In this document: in pieces, positions 21,284 to 33,546 of the stretch
Layout of the letters: each line of letters begins with the position of its first letter
Numbering within the stretch: the first letter of the stretch is position 1
Source: Nemertoderma westbladi
Taxonomy: Eukaryota > Xenacoelomorpha > Nemertodermatida > Nemertodermatidae
Reading direction: 5' to 3'
DNA length: 64,000 nt
Assembly: GCA_032718475.1 (NCBI GenBank)
Contig: JAUCBJ010000795.1
Coordinates: 24,110-88,109, forward strand
Program-made: the position numbers and the translations under genes
The notes under the pieces: generated by a model
The model's database searches: none
Told to the model about the DNA's origin: nothing
The model's input: only the letters and a program-made list of their open reading frames with translations

Positions 21284-22958
21284 AGCAAAATCCTACTTTC
21301 ATTGGACCTCACTAAATAGCTAAACCAATGAAAAAGCCGGATTATTGCCCTACTCGCTACTTTTCGCCTAGTGTTATTAACGTACCATATATGGATATGA
21401 AAGTGCTCTTTTGGGTTTCTAATAGACCCCTATACGAGCCATTTACGTAACAGTAAATTATTATAAAGGGATTAGTGTGGCTATACATTTTACTACCAAA
21501 TTCTGTCGTGGTGGCATTTGGCATTCCTATTAAATATACACCGTAAATACACTGTGCATAAATACTACTCCTCCATTTCTTAACCATTTTTTGAAATTTT
21601 TTCTTCATATGAAAGGTAATTTCATAAGATAATTCGATAATTATTACGATTTTATATGAATACTAAGTACGTACTGTATAGCTTAAATTTCCTTCCAAAT
21701 AGCACTAATATATTTCATATATAACAAAAACGTAAAAAATTCGGGGCTGTTTCTTAATTTCTAAATAATGGGCAATTACCAACTAAATGCGTACATACAA
21801 TTTCCTAGGCATTTTAACACACGTAGAGGACTAAAATTGCCATTTATAATGAGCAGATCATTTTTAAATATTTTCCAATGGATTCAGCGCCCCAGAAAAC
21901 CTGTATTGAAAAAAGATTAACCGAAAATTTCAAATTTTTTGAAAATTGTTCTACTTGAAATTTTGGTGCTACAAATAACAACACGTAGGCCTACTTCCTA
22001 CATATCAAGACACTATTAACTAAACAGACCCCATACAGGTAATTTTGTGCGGGAAGGTTTGAATTTTGAGGTGATTATCTCAGCTAGAATGACATTTTTT
22101 CGTACGAAAAATACTACTCCTCCATTTCTTAACCATTTTGTGCAATTTTTTCTTCATATGAAAGGTAATTTCATAAGCTTCAACAAATTCTCCATATTTT
22201 GAATGAAAAATTAGAAATAACATGGGTTTTTTCAGTTTTTAAAAAAATTTCGAATTTTTTTTCAAAATTGCCAATTATCAGAAATAGAAAACGAAAATAC
22301 AAAAAGTGCATGAAAAATATGATGTAAATGAATATGCTGGTTCCAGAAAATGTGGTATCGGAAAATAAAAATGGAAAATATGAAGGCGTAGGGCCTAGTC
22401 TTATTAGTGAAATTTTTAAAATCTTCATTACGTGCTGCGCGAAGGCCCCACTTCTATAAATAGTTTGTGCTCATTGTTTATAGAGTAAAGAAATATAAAG
22501 TATATCGATATCGCCGATATCACCGATAACAAAATTTATAAGTTCCGTGTTTATAGACTGAAGTTTAGCTTTGTTGGCCCTGGAATGTCATTGTCTCGTT
22601 TCCAATTCCATATTCACATTGGTGGTTCCATCTGTAACAGCATTGTGGAAGTGTCTGTGACTTCCACCACAACCACACATCGACTATATTCATCTTGTTT
22701 ATGCGACAATTCATCATTTAGCGATGCGATATAATTTGCGAAGGGAGATGAGCGATAGTCGCTATCTATGCTGTGTCTCTTTCGTCGATCTCTTGGTGTT
22801 TCTCTGTCTAAAGTTTGAATTTTCGGGATTTGGTAGGCCTTTTACTTCTTCTATATTATTTTAAGTATTTTACTGCAATCGTTTATATTATATCAGAAAA
22901 ATATTAATATATATAAATTATTTTTATTACAATTTATTTAAATATAATATATTATAAA

Positions 22959-24256
22959 CTACTACTAGGTCGAGCGAACTCGGACAGTGGAAATGAGATC
23001 CTTCCAGGCTTCCCGATTCTCCAACTACTACTAGGTCGAGCGAACTCGGACAGTGGAAATGAGATCCTTCCAGGCTTCCCGATTCTCCATAGTTGTCGCA
23101 ATTGCGTTTCTCCCAAGTTCAGTATCCCTTTCAAGTTGATCTATATATGTTATGGCCAGTCGTCCACGACTACGCTTTCCATGTGTTGGTTGCCAGACAA
23201 GTAGATCTGGTATGACCTCGTCTTTACTTCGCCAACAGTGCCCACTGAATCTTAATCTGCGTTAACGGGTGGTGGTTGATACAGGTGGTATTGTGTACCA
23301 TAAATCTCGGCGTTTGTCATGTTTTGTCTCCAGCTGACGTTTAGGGCAGCGCCATTAGTAGTCTTGTGTGCAACCATCAATTCGGCATTCAAGTGATTTA
23401 GTCAGTGTCCAGGTCTCACCCCCGTATAAAAATACTCTTACCACTGTGGCTCCCACTTATGCGTTCTTGTAATGTGAATCCCAGATCTCCACCCTTTGTG
23501 GCCGTCCTCATTGAGTAATCAAGTACAATTACAAATAGTATTGGTGCTAATGTGTCACCTTGCAGTACGCCAGCCAGGACTGAGAAGAACTCAATTTCAC
23601 CATCTGATGAGAGTACCTGAGCTTCTGTGTCACAATATAATAATCGAATGCAAGCCACAATTACCTCTGGTATTCCATAAGCTCTTAGAATTTCCAGCAT
23701 TTTACCTCTATGGATTGAGTCGAAGGCCTTCTTGAAGTCCACAAAAGTCATGACTGCGGGGAGATTCTTTGACTTAATTCCCTCAATCAGTCTCCGTAGC
23801 GGAAGTATCTGAGCTATTGTTGATCTATTTTGTCGAAATCCGTTTTGGCTCTTACGCAGTAGTTTCTCTGTGAGGCCTAATCCTATATAGAATCATTTTG
23901 TTATGTATTTTGGCAGCTACCACAAGCAGGCAGATTTTAGCAGCTACCACAAGCAGACAGATCCCACGATAGTTTGTTGGTATACCGTGGTCTCCTTTCT
24001 TGGGGAGGGGCTTTAGTTGACCTTTAGTCCAAATTGGTGGTGGTTTTTCCCCTTTCAGCATCTGGTTGGAAACATTCAATAATGGTCTGTTTAGCACTCC
24101 GGTTTTCCTTACCTTCGCTGGGATTTCATATAATCCACTCGCTTTATTATTGGACATGCTTTTAATGCTTCTTTGGAGTTCGACAGGTGTGAAGTCCCCT
24201 GTTTCTATAGGTAGTGTTACTTTGGCTCTTACGCAGAAGTTTCTCTATGTGAGGCA
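22959..24256 (-). pseudogene. RTE-like LINE RT fragment, internally deleted (copy B)
   Basis: Offset 14231 bp from the fragment at 8728 and nearly identical to it: same doubled 3' unit of about 66 bp, same LLVVAAKI tandem duplication, same loss of catalytic motif C, same misplaced scrap at the 5' end. It has KMLEIL where copy A has KMPEIL. Non-functional. Confidence 0.85.
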
Positions 24257-24935
24257 AGCAAAATCCTACTTTCATTGGACCTCACTAAATAGCTAAACCA
24301 ATGAAAAAGCCGGATTATTGGCCTACTCGCTACTTTTCGCCTAGTGTTATTAACGTACCATATATGGATATGAAAGTGCTCTTTTGGGCTTCTAATAGAC
24401 CCCTATACGAGCGATTTACGTAACAGTAAATTATTATAAAGGGATTAGTGTGGCTACACATTTTACTACCAAATTCTGTCGTGGTGGCATTTGGCATTCC
24501 TATTAAATATACACCGTAAATACACTGTGCATTGGGTATGAATATAAGTATTGTGCCCAAGTAAATGCACCCGAAATGTCCCCTTATTCCTAATATGACC
24601 AAATAACTGTTAGTTCTTATACTTCCCCCATTTCTTATGATAACTATTACGATTTTATATGAATACTAAGTACGTACTGTATAGCTTAAATTTCCTTCCA
24701 AATAGCACTAATATCTTTCATATATAACAAAAACGTAAAAAATTCGGGGCTGTTTCTTAATTTCTAATTTCTAATTTCTTTTTCTAATTAATTTTCTAAT
24801 TTATAATTTCTAAATATTCATAACTTTTGTTATGGAAATCCATAAAGAATCAAGCGTTGATGGTGCAAAATTACCGCAAAGACTAACGGTTTGTTGGTTT
24901 GAATCATTAATTTAATTTAATTCATTAAGGAAATT

Positions 24936-25290
24936 ACCCTGGGTTGCCAGGGTAATATGTTCTAGAATAACGCAAAAAAATGAAGAGAGCTGCTGAGCTG
25001 AAGGTTTAAGAAGACGGTTGAACCGAGCCCGAATATCACGTCAGGCAAACGAGACTTACCGCTGCGCCGGTACTTCACTTTCCGTTCACTAGTACCCAAG
25101 GTATTGTTCGTGGTAATTTCCTGCACATTTAAGGCCCGGGTTCTTACCTTGAATCAATCCTCGCGCCCACGAGCTCTGGCCCTTCGCGATTTCAGGTACG
25201 GCCCGCCCCCCCTACTCCACTCTGCTCGCTTCCTCTCCACTCCGATTTTCGCGTTTTTAGAATATTCGGTGACGGTTCTATTTAAACACT
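24936..25290 (-). promoter_or_regulatory. GC-rich promoter-like module (copy 3)
   Basis: Same layout as at 10698: palindrome ACCCTGG..CCAGGGT, two minus-strand GTAAG donor-like sites and a TTTAAATA about 145 bp upstream of the CAAG|GTAAGA site. Confidence 0.35.
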
Positions 25291-26504
25291 ATTCTGTGAA
25301 CACTGTAGATATTTTTTTATTATTATTTTAATATTTTACATATATTTATCAACTAAATTAAATTCACCTTGCTAAATTAAGACGTAAACATACAATTGCT
25401 ATTTTCACTTAATTAACAGCTTTAATTTCTTTGCATTTCAGTTATTATTTTTTGAAGATTTTGCAGATCTATTTTTAGACATCTTTTATTTAATAACTAT
25501 CTGAACTGATTACATAATATTAAAGCTAAAATCAGTCTTTCACGGTACAATTACTGCATTATTATAGCGAAAATTCGTAAAAAATTCGGGGCTGTTTCTT
25601 AATTTCTAAATAATGGGCAATTACCAACTAAATGCGTACATACAATTGCCTAGGCATTTTAACACACGTAGAGGACTAAAATTGCCATTTATAATGATCA
25701 GATCATTTTTAAATATTTTCCAATGGATTCAGCGCCCCAGAAAACCTGTATTGAAAAAAGATTAACCGAAAATTTCAATTTTTTTGAAAATTGTTCTACT
25801 TGAAATTTTGGTGCTACAAATAACAACCCCAGTAGAATTTTTCGAAATTTTTTATTTTCGGTCGGATTCATACTAGTGAAATCAAAATCTAAATATAATT
25901 TTAGTTCGGTGGTGTAGGCCTACTTCCTTCATGTCAGACACTATTAACCAAACAGACCCCGTACAGGTAATTTTGAATTTTGAGGTGAATATCTCAGCTA
26001 GAATGACATTTTTTCGTACGAAAAATACTACTCCTCCATTTCTTAACCATTTTTTGCAATTTTTTATTCATATGAAAGGTAATTTCATAAGCTTCAACAA
26101 ATTCTCCATATTTTGAATGAAAAATTAGAAATAACATGGGTTTTTTAAATTTTTAAAAAATTTCGAATTTTTTTTTCAAAATTGCCAATTATCAGAAATA
26201 GAAAACGAAAATACAAAAAGTGCATGAAAAATATGATGTAAATGAACTGCTGGTTCCAGAAAATGTGGTATCGGAAAATAAAAATAGAAAATATGAAGGC
26301 GTAGGGCCTAGTCTTATTAGTGCAATTTTTAAAATCTTCATTACGTGCTGCGCGAAGGCCCCACTTCTATAAATAGTTTGTGCTCATTGTTTATAGAGTA
26401 AAGAAATATAAAGTATATCGATATCGCCGATATCACCGATAACAAAATTTATATAAGTTCCGTGTTTATAGACTGAAGTTTAGCTTTGTTGGCCCTGGAA
26501 TGTC

Positions 26505-27061
26505 ATTGTCTCGTTTCCAATTCCGTATTCACATTGGTGGTTGCATCTGTAACGGCATTGTGTCTGTGACTTCCACCACATAAAATAATATATATAATAT
26601 ATAATATAAAATATATAATAATAAAGAAAAAGGTAATATTTTTTGAGTAATTTACAAACTTTCGTTATGGAAATCCATAAAGAATCAAGCGTTGATGGTG
26701 CAAAATTACTGCAAAGACTAACGGTTTGTGGGTTTGAATCATTAATTTAATTTAATTCATTAAGGAAATTACCCTGGGTTGCCAGGGTAATATGTTCTAG
26801 AATAACGCAAAAAAATGAAGAGAGCTGCTGAGCTGACGGTTTAAGAAGACGGTTGAACCGAGCCCGAATTTCACGTCAGGCAAACGAGACTTGCCGCTGC
26901 GCCGGTACTTCACTTCCCATAATGGGCAATTAGGACATTAGGCTCGGAACTCGGACATTAGGCCTATTATTATATAAATAATTAATTAATTAATATAATT
27001 AAATTATATAAATAAATAAGAATAACAACAATAGGTAAGAAGAATGAGTCACCAATAGTAA
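26505..27061. repeat. Linker between duplicated blocks B and C
   Basis: Begins with GAATGTCATTGTCTCG (the unoccupied gypsy target), then a TATA-rich stretch and the truncated promoter-like module (about 26775-26925); matches about 19965-20525. No gene. Confidence 0.7.
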
Positions 27062-30000
27062 AGCAAAATCCTACTTTCATTGGACCTCCCTAAATAGCTA
27101 AACCAATGAAAAAGCCGGATTATTGCCCTACTCGCTACTTTTCGCCTAGTGTTATTAACGTACCATATATGGATATGAAAGTGCTCTTTTGGGCTTCTAA
27201 TAGACCCCTATACGAGCCATTTACGCAACAGTAAATTATTATAAAGGGATTAGTGTGGCTATACATTTTACTACCAAATTCTGTCGTGGTGGCATTTGGC
27301 ATTCCTATTAAATATACACCGTAAATACACTGTGCATTGGGTATGAATATAAGTATTGTGCCCAAGTAAATGCACCCGAAATGTCCCCTTATTCCTAATA
27401 TGACCAAATAACTGTTAGTTTTTATACTTCCCCCCATTTCTTATGATAATTATTACGATTTTATATGAATACTAAGTACGTACTGTATAGCTTAAATTTC
27501 CTTCCAAATAGCACTAATATCTTTCATATATAACAAAAACGTAAAAAATTCGGGGCCTATTTCTTAATTTCTAAATAATGGGCAATTACCAACTAAATGC
27601 GTACATACAATTTCCTAGGCATTTTAACACACGTAGAGGACTAAAATTCCCATTTATGATGATCAGATCATTTTTAAATATTTTCCAATGGATTCAGCGC
27701 CCCAGAAAACCTGTATTGAAAAAATATTAACCCAAAATTTCAAATTTTTTGAAAATTGTTCTACTTGAAATTTTGGTGCTACAAATATTAACTCCAGTAG
27801 AATTTTTCGAAATTTTTTATTTTCGGTCGGATTCATTCATACTAGTGAAATCAAAATCTAAATATAATTTTAGTTCGGTGGTGTAGGCCTACTTCCTTCA
27901 TGTCAGACACTATTAACCAAACAGACCCCGTACAGGTAATTTTGAATTTTGAGGTGAATATCCTCAGCTAGAATGACATTTTTTCTTACGAAAAATACTA
28001 CTCCTCCATTTCTTAACCATTTTTTGCAATTTTTTCTTCATATGAAAGGTAATTTCATAAGCTTCAACAAATTCTCCATATTTTGAATGAAAAATTAGAA
28101 ATAACATGGGTTTTTTAAGTTTTTAAAAAATTTCAAATTTTTTTTTCCAAATTGCCAATTATCAGAAATAGAAAACGAAAATACAAAAAGTGCATGAAAA
28201 ATATGATGTAAATGAACTGCTGGTTCCAGAAAATGTGGTATCGGAAGATAAAAATGGAAAATATGAAGGCGTAGGGCCTAGTCTTATTAGTGAAATTTTT
28301 AATATCTTCATTACGTGCTGCGCGAAGGCCCCACTTCTATAAATAGTTTGTGCTCATTGTTTATAGAGTAAAGAAATATAAAGTATATCGATATCGCCGA
28401 TATCACCGATAACAAAATTTATAAGTTCCGTGTTTATAGACTGAAGTTTAGCTTTGTTGGCCCTGGAATGTCATTGTCTCGTTTCCAATTCCGTATTCAC
28501 ATTGGTGGTTCCATCTGTAACGGCATTGTGGAAGTGTCTGTGACTTCCACCACAACCACACATCGACTATATTCATCTTGTTTATGCGACAATTCCTCAT
28601 TTAGCGATGCGATATAATTTGCGAAGGGAGATGAGCGATAGTCGCTATCTATGCTGTGTCTCTTTCGTCGATCTCTTGGTGTTTCTCTGTCTAAAGTTTG
28701 AATTTTCGGGATTTGGTAGGCCTTTTACTTCTTCTATATTATTTTAAGTATTTTACTGCAATCGTTTATGTTATATCAGAAAAATATTAATATATATAAA
28801 TTATTTTTATTACAATTTATTTAAATATAATATATTATAAACTACTACTACTACTACTACTAGGTCGAGCGAACTCGGACAGTGGAAATGAGATCCTTCC
28901 AGGCTTCCCGATTCTCCATAGTTGTCGCAATTTCGTTTCTCTCAAGTTCAGTATCCCTTTCAAGTTGATCTATATATGTTATGGCCAGTCGTCCACGACT
29001 ACGCTTTCCATGTGTTGGTTGCCAGAGAAGTAGATCTGGTATGACCTCGTCTTTACTTCACCAGCAGTGCCCACTGAATCTTAATCTGCGTTCATGGAGG
29101 GTGGTTGATACAGATGGTATTGTACCATAAAGCTCGGCGTTTGTCATGTTTTGTCTCCAGCTGACGTCTAGGGCAGCCATTAGTAGTCTTGTGTGCAACC
29201 ATCAATTCGGAATTCAAGTGATTTAGTCAGTGTCCAGGTCTCACCCCCGTATAAAAATACTCTTACCACTGTGGCTCCCACTTATGCGTTCTTGTAATGT
29301 GAATCCCAGATATCCACCCTTTGTGGCCGTCCTCATTGAGTAATCCAGTACAATTACAAATAGTATTGGTGCTAATGTGTCACCTTGCAGTACGCCAGCC
29401 AGGACTGAGAAGAACTCAATTTCACCAACTGATGAGAGTACCTGCGCTTCTGTGTCACAATATAATAATCGAATGCAAGCCACAATTACCTCTGGTATTC
29501 CATAAGCTCTTAGAATTTCCAGCATTTTACCTCTATGGATTGAGTCGAAGGCCTTCTCGAAGTCCACAAAAGTCATGACTGCGGGGAGATTCTTTGACTT
29601 AATTCCCTCAATCAGTCTCCGTAGCGGAAGTATCTGAGCTATTGTTGATCTATTTTGTCGAAATTCGTTTTGGCTCTTACGCAGTAGTTTCTCTATGTGA
29701 GGCCTAATCCTATATAGAATCATTTTGTTATGTATTTTGGCAGCTACCACAAGCAGGCAGATTTTAGCAGCTACCACAAGCAGACAGATCCCACGATAGT
29801 TTGTTGGTATACCGTGGTCTCCTTTCTTGGGGAGGGGCTTTAGTTGACCTTTAGTCCAAATTGGTGGTGGATTTTCCCCTTTCAGCATCTGGTTGGAAAC
29901 ATTCAATAATGGTCTGTTTAGCACTCCTGTTTTCCATACCTTCGCTGGGATTTCATATAATCCACTCGCTTTATTATTGGACATGCTTTTAATGCTTCTT

Positions 30001-30147
30001 TGGAGTTCGGCAGGTGTGAACTCCCCTGTTTCTATAAGTAGTGTCTTGTCATATAATTTACTTGTAGGGCTGACCGCGATGTTTGGTGCTGCCCAAGCAA
30101 GTTGCTGAAGTGATCAATCCATTTCCCATCACATTCTTCAGGACTAT
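27062..30147. repeat. Segmental duplication copy C
   Basis: Third copy of the LINE-bearing block, collinear with 6968-10000 but more diverged than A and B are from each other. It lacks the doubled LINE 3' unit and has a longer (TAC)n tail at 28841-28860, so it split off before the A/B pair. Confidence 0.8.
28841..30147 (-). pseudogene. RTE-like LINE RT fragment (copy C, longest of the three)
   Basis: A continuous 247-codon frame (29984-29241) covers RT fingers and palm to GVLQGDTLAPILF, with motif A read as VDFEKAFD. It shares the LLVVAAKI duplication and the motif C deletion with copies A and B. The 5' part extends further (to about 30147) into the linker region before breaking off at a TA-rich run. 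No active polymerase is possible without motif C. Confidence 0.85.
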
Positions 30148-30481
30148 TATATATATATTATTACATATACTAATACAATTAATACTTAATATAATTATTT
30201 CTAATAAAAATATATATAATTATACAATTAGTTTTTTCTTGTGCAGAAGGCTTTGATTGTTTAGTTGTAGGCCTATATAGCAACTATACGTAGGCCACTC
30301 TGCATACAACCGTTCACCCTGTGTTATAACAATCGAAGTGATAGTATTAGTCGCGGAATTCAAGTATTATTAATCGTAATATTATATTAAATAATATTAA
30401 ATTAATATAAATTATATTCATATTAATATACAATTTTCCGGAGGAAAAATCATTAAAAAATCATACAAAATTATTCACTTC
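30148..30481. other. AT-rich spacer
   Basis: TATA- and ATTA-rich DNA with no gene or recognised repeat, leading into the minisatellite. Confidence 0.6.
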
Positions 30482-31889
30482 TAATTTATCCAAATAGAAT
30501 TACAGAGAATGTGAGAAGTTTAATTTAACCAATAGAATTACAGAGAATGTGATAAGTTTAATTTAACCAATAGAATTACAGATAATGTGAGAAGTTTAAT
30601 TTAACCAATAGAATTACAGAGAATGTGAGAAGTTTAATTTAAATAATAGAATTACAGAGAACATGAGAAGTTTAATTTAACCAATAGAATTACAGAGAAT
30701 GTAAGAAGTTTAATTTAACAAATAGAATTACAGAGAATGTGAGAAGTTTAATTTAACAAATAGAATTACAGAGAATGTGAGAAGTTTAATTTAACCAATA
30801 GAATTACAGAGAATGTGAGAAGTTTAATTTAACCAATAGAATTACAGAGAATGTGAGAAGTTTAATTAAACCAATAGAATTACAGATAATGTGAGAAGTT
30901 TAATTAAACCAATAGAATTACAGAGAATGTGAGAAGTTTAATTTAACCAATAGAATTACAGATAATGTGGGAAGTTTAATTTAACCAATAGAATTACAGA
31001 GAATGTGAGAAGTTTAATTTAAATAATAGAATTACAGAGAACGTGAGAAGTTTAATTTAACCAATAGAATTACAGAGAATGTAAGAAGTTTAATTTAACC
31101 AATAGAATTACAGAGAATGTGAGAAGTTTAATTTAACCCATAGAATTACAGATAATGTGAGAAGTTTAATTTGACCAATAGAATTACAGAGAATGTAAGA
31201 AGTTTAATTTAACCAATAGAATTACAGAGAATGTAAGAAGTTTAATTTAACCAATAGAATTACAGAGAATGTGAGAAGTTTAATTTAACCAATAGAATTA
31301 CAGAGAATGTAAGAAGTTTAATTTAACCAATAGAATTACAGAGAATGTGAGAAGTTTAATTTAACCAATAGAATTACAGAGAATGTGAGAAGTTTAATTT
31401 AACCAATAGAATTACAGATAATGTGAGAAGTTTAATTTAACCAATAGAATTACAGAGAATGTGAGAAGTTTAATTTAACCAATAGAATTACAGAGAATGT
31501 GAGAAGTTTAATTTAACCAATAGAATTACAGAGAATGTGAGAAGTTTAATTTAACCAATAGAATTACAGAGAATGTGAGAAGTTTAATTTAACCAATAGG
31601 ATTACAGAGAATGTGAGAAGTTTAATTAAACCAATAGAATTACAGAGAATGTGAGAAGTTTAATTTAACCAATAGAATTACAGAGAATGTGAGAAGTTTA
31701 ATTTAACCAATAGAATTACAGAGAATGTGAGAAGTTTAATTTAACCAATAGAATTACAGAGAATGTGAGAAGTTTAATTTAACCAATAGAATTACAGAGA
31801 ATGTGAGAAGTTTAATTTAACCAATAGAATTACAGAGAACGTGAGAAGTTTAATTTAACCAATAGGATTACAGAGAATGTGAGAAGTAA
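30482..31889. repeat. 38-bp minisatellite, about 37 copies
   Basis: Unit of 38 bp containing AATTACAGAGAATGTGAGAA followed by GTTTAATTTAACCAATAG. Variants (GATAATG, GAATGTAAG, TTAAATAATAG, ATTAAACC) let units be tracked. The ordered set GATAATG / normal / AAATAATAG / GAATGTAAG occurs at 30581-30710 and again at 30961-31090, exactly 380 bp (ten units) apart, showing a higher-order duplication inside the array. Confidence 0.95.
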
Positions 31890-32023
31890 GTACTAAACGT
31901 TAATCTACATTATTATTTTAATTGTGTTAGATTGTTATTTTAATTTTTTGAATAAATTGACATTTTTCATGAAATACAGATTACTTTTTTCCCTTATTTT
32001 CAATAAATTCGCTGTTAGAGTAT

Positions 32024-32350
32024 TTAGGAGTGGTTGAAAGGTCTACCAAAACCCGTGCCTGTTTTCCCACAACCGCAAACTCTGGAAAGTTGACCGGGTA
32101 GTTTTCTAACTCTTGTCATACAGTTTTCATAATAGTCCCTTTGTATGCATCTTCTATAGCAGTAGAATCCAACAACCATAGCTAAAACTAATGCCACGAG
32201 ACAAATCATCACGCCAGTTTGGTTTAGTTTACCGTTAACAATCCAGGTGGTGTTTGCTGTTGACGTATTGCCGACTTCGTTAGTTGATGTCATGTTATTT
32301 CTTCGAATAATTTTGGAGGATGGTTTTTTTCTCGGCAGAATGAAGTCCAA
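32024..32350 (-). CDS. Small single-pass membrane protein, unknown function
   Basis: A 108-codon frame with features of a real protein: a hydrophobic helix at residues 46-65 (GVMICLVALVLAMVVGFYCY), three N-glycosylation sequons before it (N28, N33, N43) and a Cys/Arg-rich segment after it (CYRRCIQRD, VCGCGK). Without a cleavable signal it would sit N-out/C-in; initiation at Met20 is also possible. It lies between a minisatellite and non-coding DNA, apart from any transposon domain. It could be a short gene or one exon of a longer one; I do not recognise the family. No TATA box or poly(A) signal is convincing. Confidence 0.4.
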   Translation of the reverse strand: MDFILPRKKPSSKIIRRNNMTSTNEVGNTSTANTTWIVNGKLNQTGVMICLVALVLAMVVGFYCYRRCIQRDYYENCMTRVRKLPGQLSRVCGCGKTGTGFGRPFNHS

Positions 32351-33394
32351 TTAATAGCTATAATGCACTATTGCACTATTTATGGTAACTTGACTACGCT
32401 ATAAACTTTGAAATGATTAACTAATTAATTATTTTACATTCGAATTGAATTGGGGTCAAGCTAACTTAGTTAACTTAGCTAACTTAAGTTAACTTTTTAA
32501 CCAAATCGTTACATAAATTCCAACAATGGAAGAAAAGTAAACGTTTACTTTCGGTATTTAATAACATGATAGTTGCTTCCATAATGTTCATAGTCTCATC
32601 AGCTTTGGGTTAAAGTATATCTTTTATATATTCGAAAGTGATTTGGTTATTAAAATGATGAAGCCATAACGTTTTGGACGGAGTTATTCCTTGTATCACT
32701 TTTTGGTTGCGTAGTTTATTACATTGTTACCTTATATGCTTTAGTGTAAATCTTATAAAGTCATACAACTACTCAAACTAATTATTAAAAAATGGCTGGA
32801 AATTCTCGCAAAAATTGAAATTTATATGCTTGTCAGATATGGGAGGGGCGGGATATGGCGGGATTGTAATGTTTCGGATTAGGTAAACAACATGAGGGTT
32901 TATGTTACAACAGTTTACATGTATGGTTGTTGTGATTTGTTTTGTCATCTGAAAGCACTTCATCAGTAATAGAGACATATATCAAGATCAACATGGCAAC
33001 ACTTGATTCTTGGTAGTTGGTTTGATTTATTTTATATAAAACAGCAGTAATGTTTATCTTTATTACCGGTAAATAATATCTGCCATTCGCAAAACAATAT
33101 CCTCTACAGAGGAAGGCTAAAAAACAACCTAATATACCAGATACATGGTTTTGGAGAAATAAAACGTGTTAGCTGTTTTTGATGCAAAAAAAGATACACA
33201 TTTGCCAGCCAGATCCTTCAAGTGAAGCAACAGGCAGCTAAGTTACATTAAGCTACATTAAGTCGTATCTTTAAATATAAATAACATTGTGCTCACCCAA
33301 AGCTATGAATAATAATAATAATAATAATGCATTCGCGCTCAGTAGTAACAACACATTTTATAGTTGGGTTGCTTGGCGCGGCAGTACTGTGGTG
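32351..33394. other. Non-coding, includes a dispersed repeat (33014-33148)
   Basis: No gene supported. 33014-33148 (TAGTTGGTTTGATTTATTTT ... ATACATGG) recurs nearly unchanged at 62626-62762. 33330-33395 (GTAGTAACAACACATTTTAT) recurs at about 35772-35833 and leads into the promoter-like module. An (ATA)n run lies at about 33308-33327. Confidence 0.6.
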
Positions 33395-33546
33395 TGGGTT
33401 GCTAGGGTAATATGTTCCAGAATAACGAAAAAAAATGAAGAGAGCTGCTGAGCTGAAGGTTTAAGAAGACGGTTTAACCGATCCCGAATATCACGTCAGG
33501 CAAACGAGACTTACCGCTGCGCCGGTACTTCACTTTCCGTTCACTA
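33395..33546 (-). promoter_or_regulatory. Promoter-like module, part interrupted by a LINE
   Basis: Same sequence as 10698-10850, cut at TTCCGTTCACTA, which is the target duplication of the LINE at 33547-35604. The remaining part resumes at 35605. Confidence 0.35.

Larger units (their letters stand above)
21284..26504. repeat. Segmental duplication copy B
   Basis: Collinear with copy A (6968-11447 and 11642-13597) but without the 1357-bp tandem repeat, the RT scrap or the gypsy element, so it may show the simpler arrangement. It lacks about 80 bp near 21980. It includes a LINE fragment (22959-24256), a promoter-like module (24936-25290) and the empty gypsy site near 26500. The rest is AT-rich with no gene. 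Confidence 0.85.

Noticed and set aside
30482-31889. CRISPR array
   Set aside because: Tandem 38-bp units have no unique spacers between them and the genome is eukaryotic; it is a minisatellite.
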